DNA from: Microbacterium foliorum | GTDB taxonomy: Bacteria > Actinomycetota > Actinomycetes > Actinomycetales > Microbacteriaceae | Assembly (NCBI RefSeq): GCF_003367705.1 | Contig: NZ_CP031425.1 | Span: forward strand, 1,488,001-1,552,000 | Length of the DNA stretch: 64,000 nucleotides | Reading direction: 5' to 3' | Shown: one piece after another, positions 24,865 to 32,492 of the stretch | How the letters are laid out: each line of letters opens with the position of its first letter | How positions within the stretch are numbered: position 1 is the first letter of the stretch | Program-made: the position numbers and the translations under genes | Notes under the pieces: generated by a model | The model's input: only the letters and a program-made list of their open reading frames with translations | Databases searched by the model: none | What the model was told of the DNA's origin: nothing

Positions 24865-25734
24865 TCAGTCCTGCACGCGACAGTGCGTCGTCAGCTCGCC
24901 GATGCCGTCGATGCCGACGGTGACGGTGGAACGGTCGCGGAGGAAGATCTGCGGATCGCGGGAGTAGCCCGCGCCGCCGGGGCTCCCGGTGGAGATCAGG
25001 GTTCCCGGCAGCAGGGTCAGCGACTGCGAGAGGTGCGCGATGAGCTTCGCGACGGATCGCACCATCTGGTCGGTGCTGGCGTCCTGCACGGTCTGCCCGT
25101 CGACGACGGCCCAGATGTGGAGGTCCTGAGGATCCGCGATCTCGTCGGCGGTCACGGCGAAGGGGCCCGTCGGGGTGAAGCCGTCGAACGACTTGCAGCG
25201 CGACCACTGCGCCTCGGAGAACTGCACGTTGCGCGCGGTGATGTCGTTGACGACGGTGTAGCCCCACACATGGGACAGCGCCTCGGCCTCGGCGACGTCC
25301 TTCGCCGGGGTGCCGATGAGCACCCCGAGCTCGGCTTCGTAATCGACGGCCTCGCTCAGCGCGCGCGGCCAGGAGGTGGTCTGCTCATGACCGGTGAGCG
25401 AGTTCGGCCACAGCGTGAACACCGTCGGCGCCGCGTCGGTCTTCAGGCCGAGCTCACTGGAGTGCGCGGCGTAGTTGAGGCCCACGGCGAGCACCGCCGG
25501 GGGAGTGATGACGGCCGACGCGTAGTCCCACCCGTCGAGCGGATGCCGGGGAGCCTCGCCGCCGGCGACCGCAGAGCGCAGGGCGGCGAGAGCCGGCTCA
25601 CCGCTCTCGATCAGCTGCTGCAGAGTCGCAGGAGGGTCGGTGAGGAGATCGGAGACGAGGATGGCGTCGGCCCCCTCCACCACTGCGAGATGCACAGCGG
25701 GGGAGTTGGCACGGCGCAGATGAGCGAACCGCAT
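24865..25734 (-). CDS. Fumarylacetoacetate hydrolase (FAH) family protein
   Basis: The 289-aa protein has the FAH C-terminal domain: VGLNYAAHSSELGL, then DYEAELGVLIG (metal-binding acidic residues), SHVWGYTVVNDITARN and GTLISTGSPGGAGYSRDP. The family includes 2-keto-4-pentenoate hydratases, acylpyruvases and oxaloacetate decarboxylases; the sequence does not tell which. The ATG at 25734 follows minus-strand TAGCGT (25746-25741), 7 nt upstream, so the mRNA is likely leaderless. It is divergent from the PrsW-like gene; their -10 hexamers are about 65 bp apart. Confidence 0.9.
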   Translation of the reverse strand: MRFAHLRRANSPAVHLAVVEGADAILVSDLLTDPPATLQQLIESGEPALAALRSAVAGGEAPRHPLDGWDYASAVITPPAVLAVGLNYAAHSSELGLKTDAAPTVFTLWPNSLTGHEQTTSWPRALSEAVDYEAELGVLIGTPAKDVAEAEALSHVWGYTVVNDITARNVQFSEAQWSRCKSFDGFTPTGPFAVTADEIADPQDLHIWAVVDGQTVQDASTDQMVRSVAKLIAHLSQSLTLLPGTLISTGSPGGAGYSRDPQIFLRDRSTVTVGIDGIGELTTHCRVQD

Positions 25735-25822
25735 ACTCCTACGCTATCCGGTGCGGCCCCGGATCGGCTGGAGGAAGTCGCCATACCCGGGCGGAGGAGC
25801 TTGTTCGCCATATGCTTTCGCT

Positions 25823-27157
25823 ATGAGTTCCGGAGGACCGTCCCAGCCATCGCCCTACTCGCCGCCGCCCGCCCAGCCGCAGCAACAGGGACAACAGCCG
25901 CAGCACGGGCAGCCGCCGCAGTACGGACAGCCGCCGCAGTACTCGCCCCAGCAGTACGCCCGGTCGAACTACACGCCGCCGCAGTTCGCGCAGCAGCCCG
26001 TCTACGCCTCGGTGCTCGCGCAGCCGACCCCCTACTCGCCGCCGGCTCCTGCGGCGCCGTCGCCCGCGCCGGGGCTTCCCCCTCTTCCGCCAGGGCGACG
26101 GGGCGGCCGGATCGCTCTCTACTCGCTCTTCGGCTTCCTCGGTCTGCTGATGCTCGCTCTCGTGGCCTACTTCGGGCTCTTCCTCGGCGCGGCCGCATCG
26201 TTCATCGGCCTGGTGCTCGCACTCGTCCCGCTGGCGATCGTGTTCTTCGTCGTGCGCATGATCGACCGGTGGGAACCGGAGCCCAAGTCGCTGGTGTTCT
26301 TCGCCATCGCCTGGGGGGCTATCGCCGCGGTGGGCCTCACCCTGCTGGTCGATCTGGGTCTCACCGCGGTCTTCGGATTGCGCAGCGAGGCGGCGGGAGC
26401 GGTCGTCCAGGCTCCGATCGTGGAGGAGTTCTGGAAGGGCATCGGCGTCTTCCTGATCTTCCTGATCGCCCGGCGCTCGTTCGACGGTCCGGTCGACGGC
26501 GTCGTCTACGGTGCACTGGTGGGCGCCGGCTTCGCCTTCACCGAGAACATCCAGTACTTCGCGGTCAGCCTCATCGAGGGCGGCAGCGGGCAGCTCACCG
26601 TGACCTTCATCCTCCGAGCGATCATGTCTCCGTTCGCTCACGCGATGTTCACGTCGCTGACCGGCCTGGCGATCGGTCTCGCCGCCCGACGCCACGCGTC
26701 CGCCGGTGCGGCGCTCGGGTTCGGCGTCCTCGGCATGCTCGGTGCGATGCTGCTGCACGGCCTGTGGAACGGATCGTCCTTCGTGAACTTCTTCCTGCTG
26801 TACTTCGTGCTGCAGGTGCCGCTGTTCGTCGGCTTCATCTTCGGCATCATCGCGCTGAGGCGTGAGGAGTCGCGCCTCACCAGGGAACGACTCGGCGACT
26901 ACGCCGCCGCCGGGTGGTTCACACCCGAGGAGGTCACGATGCTGGCGACGCCGGCTGGACGCAAGACCGGGCTGGCCTGGGCTTCGCAGCTGCGGGGTGA
27001 CCGTCGCCCCCTCATGCGGCAGTTCATCAAGGATGCGACGATGCTCGCCTCGGTGCGCCAACGGGCGATCACCGGGCGGGATCCGATGGCCCCCGTAGAC
27101 GAGCAGGCACTGCTCGCGCGCACGCGTGCGGCGAGGGCGGCGCTGCTGGCGTACTGA
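25823..27157 (+). CDS. PrsW-family intramembrane metalloprotease
   Basis: PrsW-type proteases cleave membrane proteins such as anti-sigma factors. The 444-aa protein begins with an about 80-residue Pro/Gln/Tyr-rich cytosolic segment, followed by membrane spans carrying the family motifs: APIVEEFWKG (EExxK) near residue 198, FTENIQYF, HAMFTSLTG, and LHGLWNGS with the second His. About eight TM segments are visible. The ATG at 25823 is supported by TATGCT (25811-25816) ending 7 nt upstream (leaderless). No anti-sigma factor gene is adjacent, so the substrate is unknown. Confidence 0.88.
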   Translation: MSSGGPSQPSPYSPPPAQPQQQGQQPQHGQPPQYGQPPQYSPQQYARSNYTPPQFAQQPVYASVLAQPTPYSPPAPAAPSPAPGLPPLPPGRRGGRIALYSLFGFLGLLMLALVAYFGLFLGAAASFIGLVLALVPLAIVFFVVRMIDRWEPEPKSLVFFAIAWGAIAAVGLTLLVDLGLTAVFGLRSEAAGAVVQAPIVEEFWKGIGVFLIFLIARRSFDGPVDGVVYGALVGAGFAFTENIQYFAVSLIEGGSGQLTVTFILRAIMSPFAHAMFTSLTGLAIGLAARRHASAGAALGFGVLGMLGAMLLHGLWNGSSFVNFFLLYFVLQVPLFVGFIFGIIALRREESRLTRERLGDYAAAGWFTPEEVTMLATPAGRKTGLAWASQLRGDRRPLMRQFIKDATMLASVRQRAITGRDPMAPVDEQALLARTRAARAALLAY

Positions 27158-27209
27158 TGGCCTCGGTGGCGGCGCGATCACTCGCGCAGTGCCGGGTGCC
27201 GGGGGAAAG

Positions 27210-27260
27210 ACTCAGCGCCCGGTGCTGCGGCGATGCCTGCATGTCTACCGGGCGCTGAGT
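27210..27260 (+). terminator. Stem-loop after PrsW-like gene
   Basis: ACTCAGCGCCCGGT (27210-27223) pairs perfectly with ACCGGGCGCTGAGT (27247-27260), with a 23-nt loop. It is probably a terminator. The 280-bp gap before the FKBP gene holds nothing else I can support. Confidence 0.6.
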
Positions 27261-27439
27261 TGGTCTGTAAACAGGGTGCACCCGGTGCCGACGGGTGTCA
27301 AGACCTGCCTTCCGCGCGCCCTCGGGGTCGAGGTGCGCTGCGGTGCGCTGAGCGGCCAGCTGGCAGGATCCGACGTGTTCGCTGTGAGCGGGCGCCGTCG
27401 CGTTGACCGTGCCCCCGGTGCTCGGGTTGGATGGACATC

Positions 27440-27808
27440 ATGACTGATCGCACAAAGCCTGAGTTCGACGCCCCCACCGGCCCCGCTCCCGCGGAGCTCG
27501 TGGTCCGCGACATCATCGAAGGGGACGGAGCCGAGGCGAAGCCCGGCGACACCGTCACCGTGCACTACGCCGGAGTCGAGTTCGAGTCCGGCGAGGAGTT
27601 CGATTCCTCGTGGGGTCGCGGCGAGACCATCCAGTTCCCGCTGCGCGGCCTGATCCAGGGCTGGCAGGACGGCATCCCGGGCATGAAGGAGGGCGGTCGG
27701 CGTGAGCTCGTCATCCCGCCGCACCTCGCCTACGGCCCCGTGGGAGGTGGGCACTTCCTCTCCGGTAAGACCCTCATCTTCATCATCGACCTCGTGAAGG
27801 TCGGCTGA
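27440..27808 (+). CDS. FKBP-type peptidyl-prolyl cis-trans isomerase
   Basis: The 122-aa single-domain FKBP has the fold pattern GDTVTVHYAGVEFESGEEFDSSW, then QFPLRGLIQGWQDGIPGMKEGGRRELVIPPHLAYG and a final LIFIIDLVKV. The active-site aromatics and the Tyr of LAYG are present. It has no signal peptide and is therefore cytosolic. Another ATG lies 9 nt upstream (27431) in frame; TTGGAT (27427-27432) ends 8 nt before 27440 and so favours the second, but this hexamer is weak. A good terminator follows at 27823. Confidence 0.92.
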   Translation: MTDRTKPEFDAPTGPAPAELVVRDIIEGDGAEAKPGDTVTVHYAGVEFESGEEFDSSWGRGETIQFPLRGLIQGWQDGIPGMKEGGRRELVIPPHLAYGPVGGGHFLSGKTLIFIIDLVKVG

Positions 27809-27822
27809 CCCCGACGAACGAT

Positions 27823-27864
27823 GAAGGCGCCGCGCCCCGACAGGCTCGGCGCCTTCTGCGTTTT
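27823..27864 (+). terminator. Terminator after FKBP gene
   Basis: GAAGGCGCCG (27823-27832) pairs with CGGCGCCTTC (27847-27856), followed by TGCGTTTT. Confidence 0.85.
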
Positions 27865-27895
27865 CGTGCGACATTGCCCACGTACAGCGGAATAT

Positions 27896-27914
27896 ATGCG
27901 TACGCATGTAAGTT
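27896..27914 (+). promoter_or_regulatory. Palindrome ATGCGTACGCAT upstream of a -10 for the YceI gene
   Basis: The perfect 12-bp palindrome (27896-27907) sits in an unusually AT-rich patch and directly abuts TAAGTT (27909-27914), a candidate -10 for the YceI gene. Its position fits a repressor operator, perhaps of MarR type, but no such regulator is adjacent. Confidence 0.5.
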
Positions 27915-27988
27915 GTTACGCGTGACGCCGTGAACGCGGCCCCTCATCCCTGCCGCCACCTGCGGCCCCCGTCTCCGAGGAGAAAACC

Positions 27989-28543
27989 ATGACCACCATC
28001 GACATCCCCGGCTACCGTCCCGGCACCTACGTCCTCGACCCCGCCCACAGCGAGGTCACGTTCAGCGTCCGCCACATGATGATCTCCAAGGTGCGCGGCA
28101 CCTTCGGCGTGAAGAGCGCGACGCTCACCGCTCCCGAGAACCCCCTCGAGACCACGGTCGAGGCGAGCGTCGACGTGACCTCCGTCGACACCAAGGACGA
28201 GGGACGCGACCAGCACCTGCGGTCGGCCGAGTTCTTCGACACCGAGAACTTCCCGACCATGGACTTCGTCTCCACCGGTGCACGTGCCGAGAAGGGTGAG
28301 CTGTTCGTCGACGGAGATCTCACGATCCGCGGCATCACCAAGCCCGTCACGTTCGAGGTCGACTTCGGCGGCTTCGGCTCCGACCCGTGGGGAAACTACA
28401 AGGCGGGCGCGTCGGCGAAGGCCGTCATCAACCGCGAGGACTTCGGTCTGACCTGGAACGCCGCCCTCGAGACCGGCGGAGTGCTCGTCGGCAAGGACGT
28501 CACGATCAACCTCGACCTGCAGGCGGCTCTGCAGCAGGACTGA
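27989..28543 (+). CDS. YceI-family lipocalin-like protein
   Basis: The 184-aa protein is a YceI domain: GTYVLDPAHSEVTFSVRHMM at residues 10-29, then TVEASVDVTSVDTKDEGRDQHLRS and FFDTENFPTMDF. Family members bind isoprenoid or other amphipathic molecules in a lipocalin-like barrel. There is no signal peptide here, so unlike the E. coli protein it is probably cytosolic. The ATG follows GAGGAGA. A leader of about 70 nt follows the TAAGTT hexamer and the palindrome described at 27896. A terminator follows at 28561. Confidence 0.92.
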   Translation: MTTIDIPGYRPGTYVLDPAHSEVTFSVRHMMISKVRGTFGVKSATLTAPENPLETTVEASVDVTSVDTKDEGRDQHLRSAEFFDTENFPTMDFVSTGARAEKGELFVDGDLTIRGITKPVTFEVDFGGFGSDPWGNYKAGASAKAVINREDFGLTWNAALETGGVLVGKDVTINLDLQAALQQD

Positions 28544-28560
28544 TCTCGGATCGCATGAGG

Positions 28561-28588
28561 GAACCCCGGGCCCGGAGGCTCGGGGTTC
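28561..28588 (+). terminator. Terminator after YceI gene
   Basis: GAACCCCG (28561-28568) pairs with CGGGGTTC (28581-28588), with more pairing possible inside the loop. Confidence 0.7.
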
Positions 28589-28650
28589 TCGCCGTATCCA
28601 GGGCGGTGGATCTTCGTCTGCTCGCGTCCTGCGACGGTGCAGATGCCTGG

Positions 28651-28747
28651 TAGACTCGACAGGTTGCCGTTTGATCGGCCGCGGATAAAGAGAGCTCACG
28701 CATCAGGCGTCGGGCACCGCGCAACAAGCAGAGAGGGGATCGAATCT
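28651..28747 (+). promoter_or_regulatory. rpsO promoter and leader
   Basis: TAGACT (28651-28656) is a good -10; transcription would start near 28663, leaving a leader of about 85 nt that ends with the ribosome site AGAGAGGGG. In other bacteria the rpsO leader is bound by S15; I cannot show a specific fold here. Confidence 0.6.
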
Positions 28748-29017
28748 ATGGCACTGGAAGCAGACGTCAAGAAGGCGATCATCGAAGAGTACGCGACGCA
28801 CCCCGGTGACACCGGATCCCCCGAGGTGCAGGCCGCGATGCTGACGCAGCGCATCAAGGACCTCACCGAGCACCTGAAGGAGCACAAGCACGACCACCAC
28901 TCGCGTCGTGGCCTCTTCCTGCTCGTGGGTCAGCGCCGTCGTCTGCTCGGCTACCTCCAGAGCGTCGACATCGAGCGTTACCGCTCGCTGATCGCTCGCC
29001 TGGGTCTCCGCCGATAA
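28748..29017 (+). CDS. rpsO: 30S ribosomal protein S15
   Basis: S15 binds the central domain of 16S rRNA early in 30S assembly. The 89-aa length is exactly that of the family. Characteristic residues are [26 protein letters not shown] and RRRLLGYL. The ATG at 28748 follows a strong purine-rich site. Unlike in enterobacteria, pnp is not immediately downstream; it lies 18 kb away. A terminator hairpin follows at 29060. Confidence 0.98.
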   Translation: MALEADVKKAIIEEYATHPGDTGSPEVQAAMLTQRIKDLTEHLKEHKHDHHSRRGLFLLVGQRRRLLGYLQSVDIERYRSLIARLGLRR

Positions 29018-29059
29018 CGCAGAGCGCTCGCGCGTACAATCGCGCAAAACATTCTTGAG

Positions 29060-29087
29060 AAGGCCGTCCCAGGTGTGGGGCGGTCTT
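29060..29087 (+). terminator. rpsO terminator
   Basis: AAGGCCGTCCC (29060-29070) pairs with GGGGCGGTCTT (29077-29087), 11 pairs including two G-U. Confidence 0.7.
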
Positions 29088-29116
29088 CGTCATGTCCGGG
29101 GTTGATCTCTCGATGT

Positions 29117-29155
29117 CTTTCCAGTAGGAAAGTAATGTGCTTTCCTAGTGGAAAG
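29117..29155. promoter_or_regulatory. Paired CTTTCC-N4-GGAAAG operators
   Basis: Two 16-bp palindromes, CTTTCC-AGTA-GGAAAG (29117-29132) and CTTTCC-TAGT-GGAAAG (29140-29155), start exactly 23 bp apart. The spacer contains TAATGT (29133-29138), a usable -10, so bound repressor would cover the promoter and transcript start. They lie just upstream of the membrane protein/winged-helix regulator pair. Confidence 0.85.
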
Positions 29156-29172
29156 CGATCGGAGGACACACG

Positions 29173-30036
29173 ATGGACCAGAAGCCGGTCCAGGGACAGG
29201 AGGCGCTCGCACCGCCGAGCGCGGAGCTCGCCCAGAGCTATCTCGATGAGGCGGACGCGGTGGTGCATCGACGCGGGCGTGTCGTCGATCGGCGAGGGCT
29301 GGCGTGGCTGCAGATCGCGAATGCCGTCATCACCGCCGTGTACCTCGTCGCGATGGCGGCGGCCCTACGTGGCGGCCAACAGGTGGGGGCGAGCCAGGTG
29401 ATCCTCTTCGGGTTCATCCTGTGGGGGCAGCTGGCAGGTGGCATCGCGCAGCGCAATGGGATGCAGTGGCGCCTGACGCGGTCGCGTTGGCTGCTGTGGG
29501 TCTCGGGGGCCGTGCTGACGGTCGCGGCATTCGTCGTGTTCGGCTTCGTGGTCTGGGATCCCCGGTTCCCGGCGATCGGGATGTGGATCCCCGCCGCGCT
29601 CGTGCTGCTCGGGTATGGCGGCTACGGGGTGGTGCAGCTCGCTCGTGCGGCCGGTGACGGTCGCCCTCCACGGTCGCATCCCGCCCCGCTCACGCGCGGC
29701 GTGCGGTGGGGAACGATCGGCGTCGGCGTCGCTCTCGGTGTGCTCGCGATGCTCGGGTCCTCGTCGGACGGGACTCTGACGAGCGCGCTGCTGCTGCTCG
29801 TCGTGCTGGTGTTGTTCGCCTGGTTCACGGCGGCGCGCACAGAGATGGGCCTCCCCGCCGTCGGTGCCTCCTGGCGCTGGCCCCACCTCGCCGCCTTCGC
29901 CGTAGCCGCCTCCGTGCTGTCTCTGGTGGTGCTTGTCGACGAGATTCCGGTTCTGGTCGGCGTGCTCAGCGGTTCGGGCATCATCGCACTGTTCATCGCC
30001 GTCTCATTCGTCCCCGGACGTGATCTGCGTGAGTGA
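29173..30036 (+). CDS. Hypothetical polytopic membrane protein, co-transcribed with its probable regulator
   Basis: The 287-aa protein has a hydrophilic N-terminus (residues 1-45) and about seven TM segments after it (for example NAVITAVYLVAMAAAL and LLLLVVLVLFAWF). There are no catalytic or transporter signatures I can name. The ATG follows CGGAGG. It lies under paired CTTTCC-N4-GGAAAG palindromes and overlaps the winged-helix regulator gene by 8 nt. This membrane-protein-plus-regulator arrangement is common in actinobacteria, usually with unknown function. Confidence 0.78.
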   Translation: MDQKPVQGQEALAPPSAELAQSYLDEADAVVHRRGRVVDRRGLAWLQIANAVITAVYLVAMAAALRGGQQVGASQVILFGFILWGQLAGGIAQRNGMQWRLTRSRWLLWVSGAVLTVAAFVVFGFVVWDPRFPAIGMWIPAALVLLGYGGYGVVQLARAAGDGRPPRSHPAPLTRGVRWGTIGVGVALGVLAMLGSSSDGTLTSALLLLVVLVLFAWFTAARTEMGLPAVGASWRWPHLAAFAVAASVLSLVVLVDEIPVLVGVLSGSGIIALFIAVSFVPGRDLRE

Positions 30037-30358
30037 GAGCGGGTCCCGGCCGCACCCGCGGACCAGGCTCGACGACAATTTCGCGTCGCCGATCCGGTTC
30101 TCGCTTCTTGCATCGCTCGGCGACGGCGTCGAACTGGATTTCGCGGCGTTGCGCGAGATCCTCCAGTGCGGTGACTCACCGTTGAGCAAGGCCATCTCGC
30201 ACCTTCAGGCGGCGGAGTACGTCGTCGCCCGCAAGGGCAGCCTCGGCAATCGCCCCCGCACGTGGGTCCATTCGACAGCGGCCGGTCGCGCGGCTTTCGC
30301 CGGCCACCTCCAGGCGCTGCGGGAGATCGTCGCGCTCGGCGGGGGTCCCTCGCTCTGA
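30029..30358 (+). CDS. Winged-helix transcriptional regulator (pfam13601-like, MarR/ArsR fold)
   Basis: The 109-aa protein is a small winged-helix domain: LDDNFASPIRFSLLASLGDG, then DFAALREILQCGDSPLSKAI (recognition helix region), LQAAEYVVARKG and NRPRTWVHSTAAGRAAFAGH. This matches the family often annotated as winged-helix DNA-binding protein HTH_34. The GTG at 30029 overlaps the preceding gene by 8 nt, so the two are coupled; the frame upstream of it is a shadow. Small homodimeric proteins of this type bind short palindromes, so the operator pair at 29117-29155 is its likely target. That would be negative autoregulation. Confidence 0.85.
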   Translation: MSESGSRPHPRTRLDDNFASPIRFSLLASLGDGVELDFAALREILQCGDSPLSKAISHLQAAEYVVARKGSLGNRPRTWVHSTAAGRAAFAGHLQALREIVALGGGPSL

Positions 30359-30363
30359 CCGGC

Positions 30364-31368
30364 TCAGTTCCGGGATGACACCAGGTCGGGGTGGTGGATC
30401 GCTGCGACATCGGGATGCGCGCGAAGGCGCGACTTCATCGCGTTCTCGCCATAGGTCGCGTGAATGGGGTTGTTCGGGTCCTCGGTGATCCCGGTCGCCT
30501 CGGCGGCGAGATCCTCGGGGAGCTCGAGCAGCGGCAGCTGCTGATCCAGCGCGGGGTTGAAGAAGAACGGGATCGAGATGCGCTCCTCGGGGGCGCGAGG
30601 CGAGATCACCCGGTGGTTGGTCGCCTTCAGGTATCCACCCGTGGCGTACTCGAGGAGCTCTCCGATGTTGACGACGAAAGCGCCGGGGACCGGCGGCGCG
30701 GACACCCATTCGCCGTCGCGCTCCACCTGGAGGCCGCCCTTGCCCGGTTCGACCCACAGCAGCGTGAGCACGCCCGAGTCCTTGTGCGCGCCGACGCCCT
30801 GCTGCGGCTCGGGGTCGTTCGTGCCCGGGTAGCGCACGATCTTGATGAGGGTCGACGGGTCGTGGAAGGGCTCGTCGAAGTAGGTCTCGTCCGCCCCCAG
30901 GGTGAGCGCCCAGGCGCGCAGCAGCTTGCGGGCGATCTCGGTCAGGGTGTCATGCCATTCGGTGACGACGGCCTTGAGCTCGGGCTGTGCGGCGGGCCAC
31001 AGGTTCGGACCGGTCAGCCGATTGAAGGCCGGGCCTCCCTCGACGGGTTCGCGCTCGGGGCCGATGTCGATCTGCTCACGCCAATCGACCTTGCCCTGCG
31101 TGCGCTCTCCGCCGACGCGCGTGTAGCCGCGGAAGTGCGGGCTCTTCACATTCTCGATCGCGAGCTTGTCCTCCTCCGCAAGTGCGAAGAAGTCGAGCGC
31201 CGCACGGTGCAGACGCTCCTCCAGTGCGGGGGAGATGCCGGTCCCCGTGAGGTAGAAGAACCCTACGTCGTGCGTCGCTGCGCGCAGCTCGTCGCGGAAC
31301 TGCGCCGCGGCCTCGGGGCCGGCGTCGAGCTGGGAGAGGTCGAGGATGGGGAGCGAGAGATCAGCCAT
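30364..31368 (-). CDS. 2-oxoglutarate/Fe(II)-dependent oxygenase, isopenicillin N synthase family
   Basis: The 334-aa protein has the DIOX_N region (LPILDLSQLD; DVGFFYLTGTG) and the 2OG-FeII domain. The iron ligands are in GAHKDSG (HxD) and TNHRVISPR, and the 2OG-binding RxS is in RISIPFFFNP. This is the IPNS-like plant/bacterial dioxygenase family; the substrate is unknown. The ATG at 31368 is supported by minus-strand TACGCT (31380-31375), 7 nt upstream, and longer upstream readings are not needed. It is convergent with the winged-helix gene and divergent from efeU. Confidence 0.9.
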   Translation of the reverse strand: MADLSLPILDLSQLDAGPEAAAQFRDELRAATHDVGFFYLTGTGISPALEERLHRAALDFFALAEEDKLAIENVKSPHFRGYTRVGGERTQGKVDWREQIDIGPEREPVEGGPAFNRLTGPNLWPAAQPELKAVVTEWHDTLTEIARKLLRAWALTLGADETYFDEPFHDPSTLIKIVRYPGTNDPEPQQGVGAHKDSGVLTLLWVEPGKGGLQVERDGEWVSAPPVPGAFVVNIGELLEYATGGYLKATNHRVISPRAPEERISIPFFFNPALDQQLPLLELPEDLAAEATGITEDPNNPIHATYGENAMKSRLRAHPDVAAIHHPDLVSSRN

Positions 31369-31472
31369 GACCCGAGCGTAATTCGGTCCTCTCGAGGGTG
31401 GCGCTGTGTTGCGCCGCGTTACCCGCGGCGTGCGCGCGGAACGCACGGTGAAACACACACCCGCGGTGGTGC

Positions 31473-31504
31473 TAAAGTCTCTGGAGGTAAGGGATGCCTT
31501 ACCT
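31473..31504 (+). promoter_or_regulatory. efeUOB promoter with palindrome AGGTAAGG-N4-CCTTACCT at +1
   Basis: TAAAGT (31473-31478) is a likely -10 and the transcript should begin near 31485, exactly where the perfect 8+8 palindrome (31485-31504) starts. The half-sites resemble DtxR/IdeR iron boxes, but the spacing between them is 4 nt rather than the usual near-contiguous arrangement. Iron-dependent repression is the expected function. Confidence 0.75.
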
Positions 31505-31532
31505 CATTTCTTGTGTCAGAGAGTGTTCCTCC

Positions 31533-32492
31533 GTGCTCGCCACCTTCCTCATCGGCCTCCGTGAAGGCCTCGAAGCCGCACTCGTCGTCGGCATCCTCGT
31601 CGCCTACCTCCGCCGGCTCGGACGCGGCGACGCGCTGCCGCGACTCTGGACCGGCGTCGGACTCGCCATCGCCCTGGCGCTGGGCATCGGAGCGATCCTC
31701 ACCTTCGGCGCCTACACACTCACCTTCGAGGCGCAGGAGCTGATCGGCGGTCTGCTCTCCCTGCTCGCGGTGGGCATGGTCACCTGGATGATCTTCTGGA
31801 TGCAGAAGGCCGGCCGCACCATGAAGGCGACCCTCGAGGGCGGGCTCGACCGGGCGCTCACCCAGGGCGGCATCTGGGCGCTGATCGCGATCGGCTTCGT
31901 CTCGGTCGCACGGGAGGGCATCGAGACCACGCTTCTGCTGTGGTCGATGGTGCAGTCGTTCGGCGACGCGCCCGCGGCTCTGATCGGCGCCGTCCTCGGC
32001 CTGCTCGTCGCCGTGGTGATCGGCTGGCTGCTCGCCCGCGGTGCGGTGCGACTCGACCTGCGCAGGTTCTTCACCTGGACGAGCGGATTCCTCGTCATCG
32101 TCGCGGCAGGAGTGCTGGCATACGCGATCATGGACCTCCAGGAGGCCGGTGCGCTGCCCGGTCCCTTCACCTCCGCCGCTCCGATCGATGCCGTCACGGG
32201 CGCCGTGGCACTCGGCTGGGCGGCCTTCCCGTTCGGCTGGGCATTCGACGTCACGAACGTCATCGCTCCCGACAGCGCCTGGGCGACCGTTCTCCAGGCG
32301 ACCGTCGGTTTCATGCCGCGGATGACGTGGCTCCAGGTCGCGGCATGGTCGGCGTACGTCCTCATCGTCGGATCGCTCTTCGTCCGCGGGCTGCGATCCC
32401 GTCTCCCCACTTCTTCTCGCCCGTCCCCGTCCCCGTCTGCGTCCGTGGACAGCGGCTCGACGGCCACCCTCACCCAGCAAGGAGCAGCATGA
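31533..32492 (+). CDS. efeU: Iron permease EfeU (FTR1 family)
   Basis: EfeU is the membrane permease of the EfeUOB ferrous-iron uptake system. The protein has two REGxE iron-binding motifs, REGLEAALVV near the N-terminus and REGIETTLL near residue 130, and about seven TM segments. I choose GTG 31533 (VLATFLIGLREGLEAAL; 319 aa), the usual EfeU start. An in-frame ATG at 31494 lies inside the operator palindrome, only about 9 nt after the predicted transcript start, with no ribosome site. The stop overlaps efeO by 4 nt. Confidence 0.92.
   Translation: MLATFLIGLREGLEAALVVGILVAYLRRLGRGDALPRLWTGVGLAIALALGIGAILTFGAYTLTFEAQELIGGLLSLLAVGMVTWMIFWMQKAGRTMKATLEGGLDRALTQGGIWALIAIGFVSVAREGIETTLLLWSMVQSFGDAPAALIGAVLGLLVAVVIGWLLARGAVRLDLRRFFTWTSGFLVIVAAGVLAYAIMDLQEAGALPGPFTSAAPIDAVTGAVALGWAAFPFGWAFDVTNVIAPDSAWATVLQATVGFMPRMTWLQVAAWSAYVLIVGSLFVRGLRSRLPTSSRPSPSPSASVDSGSTATLTQQGAA

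Noticed and set aside
22322-25267. A 981-codon minus-strand frame across the phosphodiesterase and aspA genes
   Set aside because: It is the shadow of two recognised plus-strand genes, with no family motifs and composition typical of antisense frames.
31494-31532. Extra 13 N-terminal residues of EfeU from ATG 31494
   Set aside because: The ATG is in the middle of the operator palindrome with no ribosome site, and EfeU proteins normally start at the VLATFLIGLREG segment.
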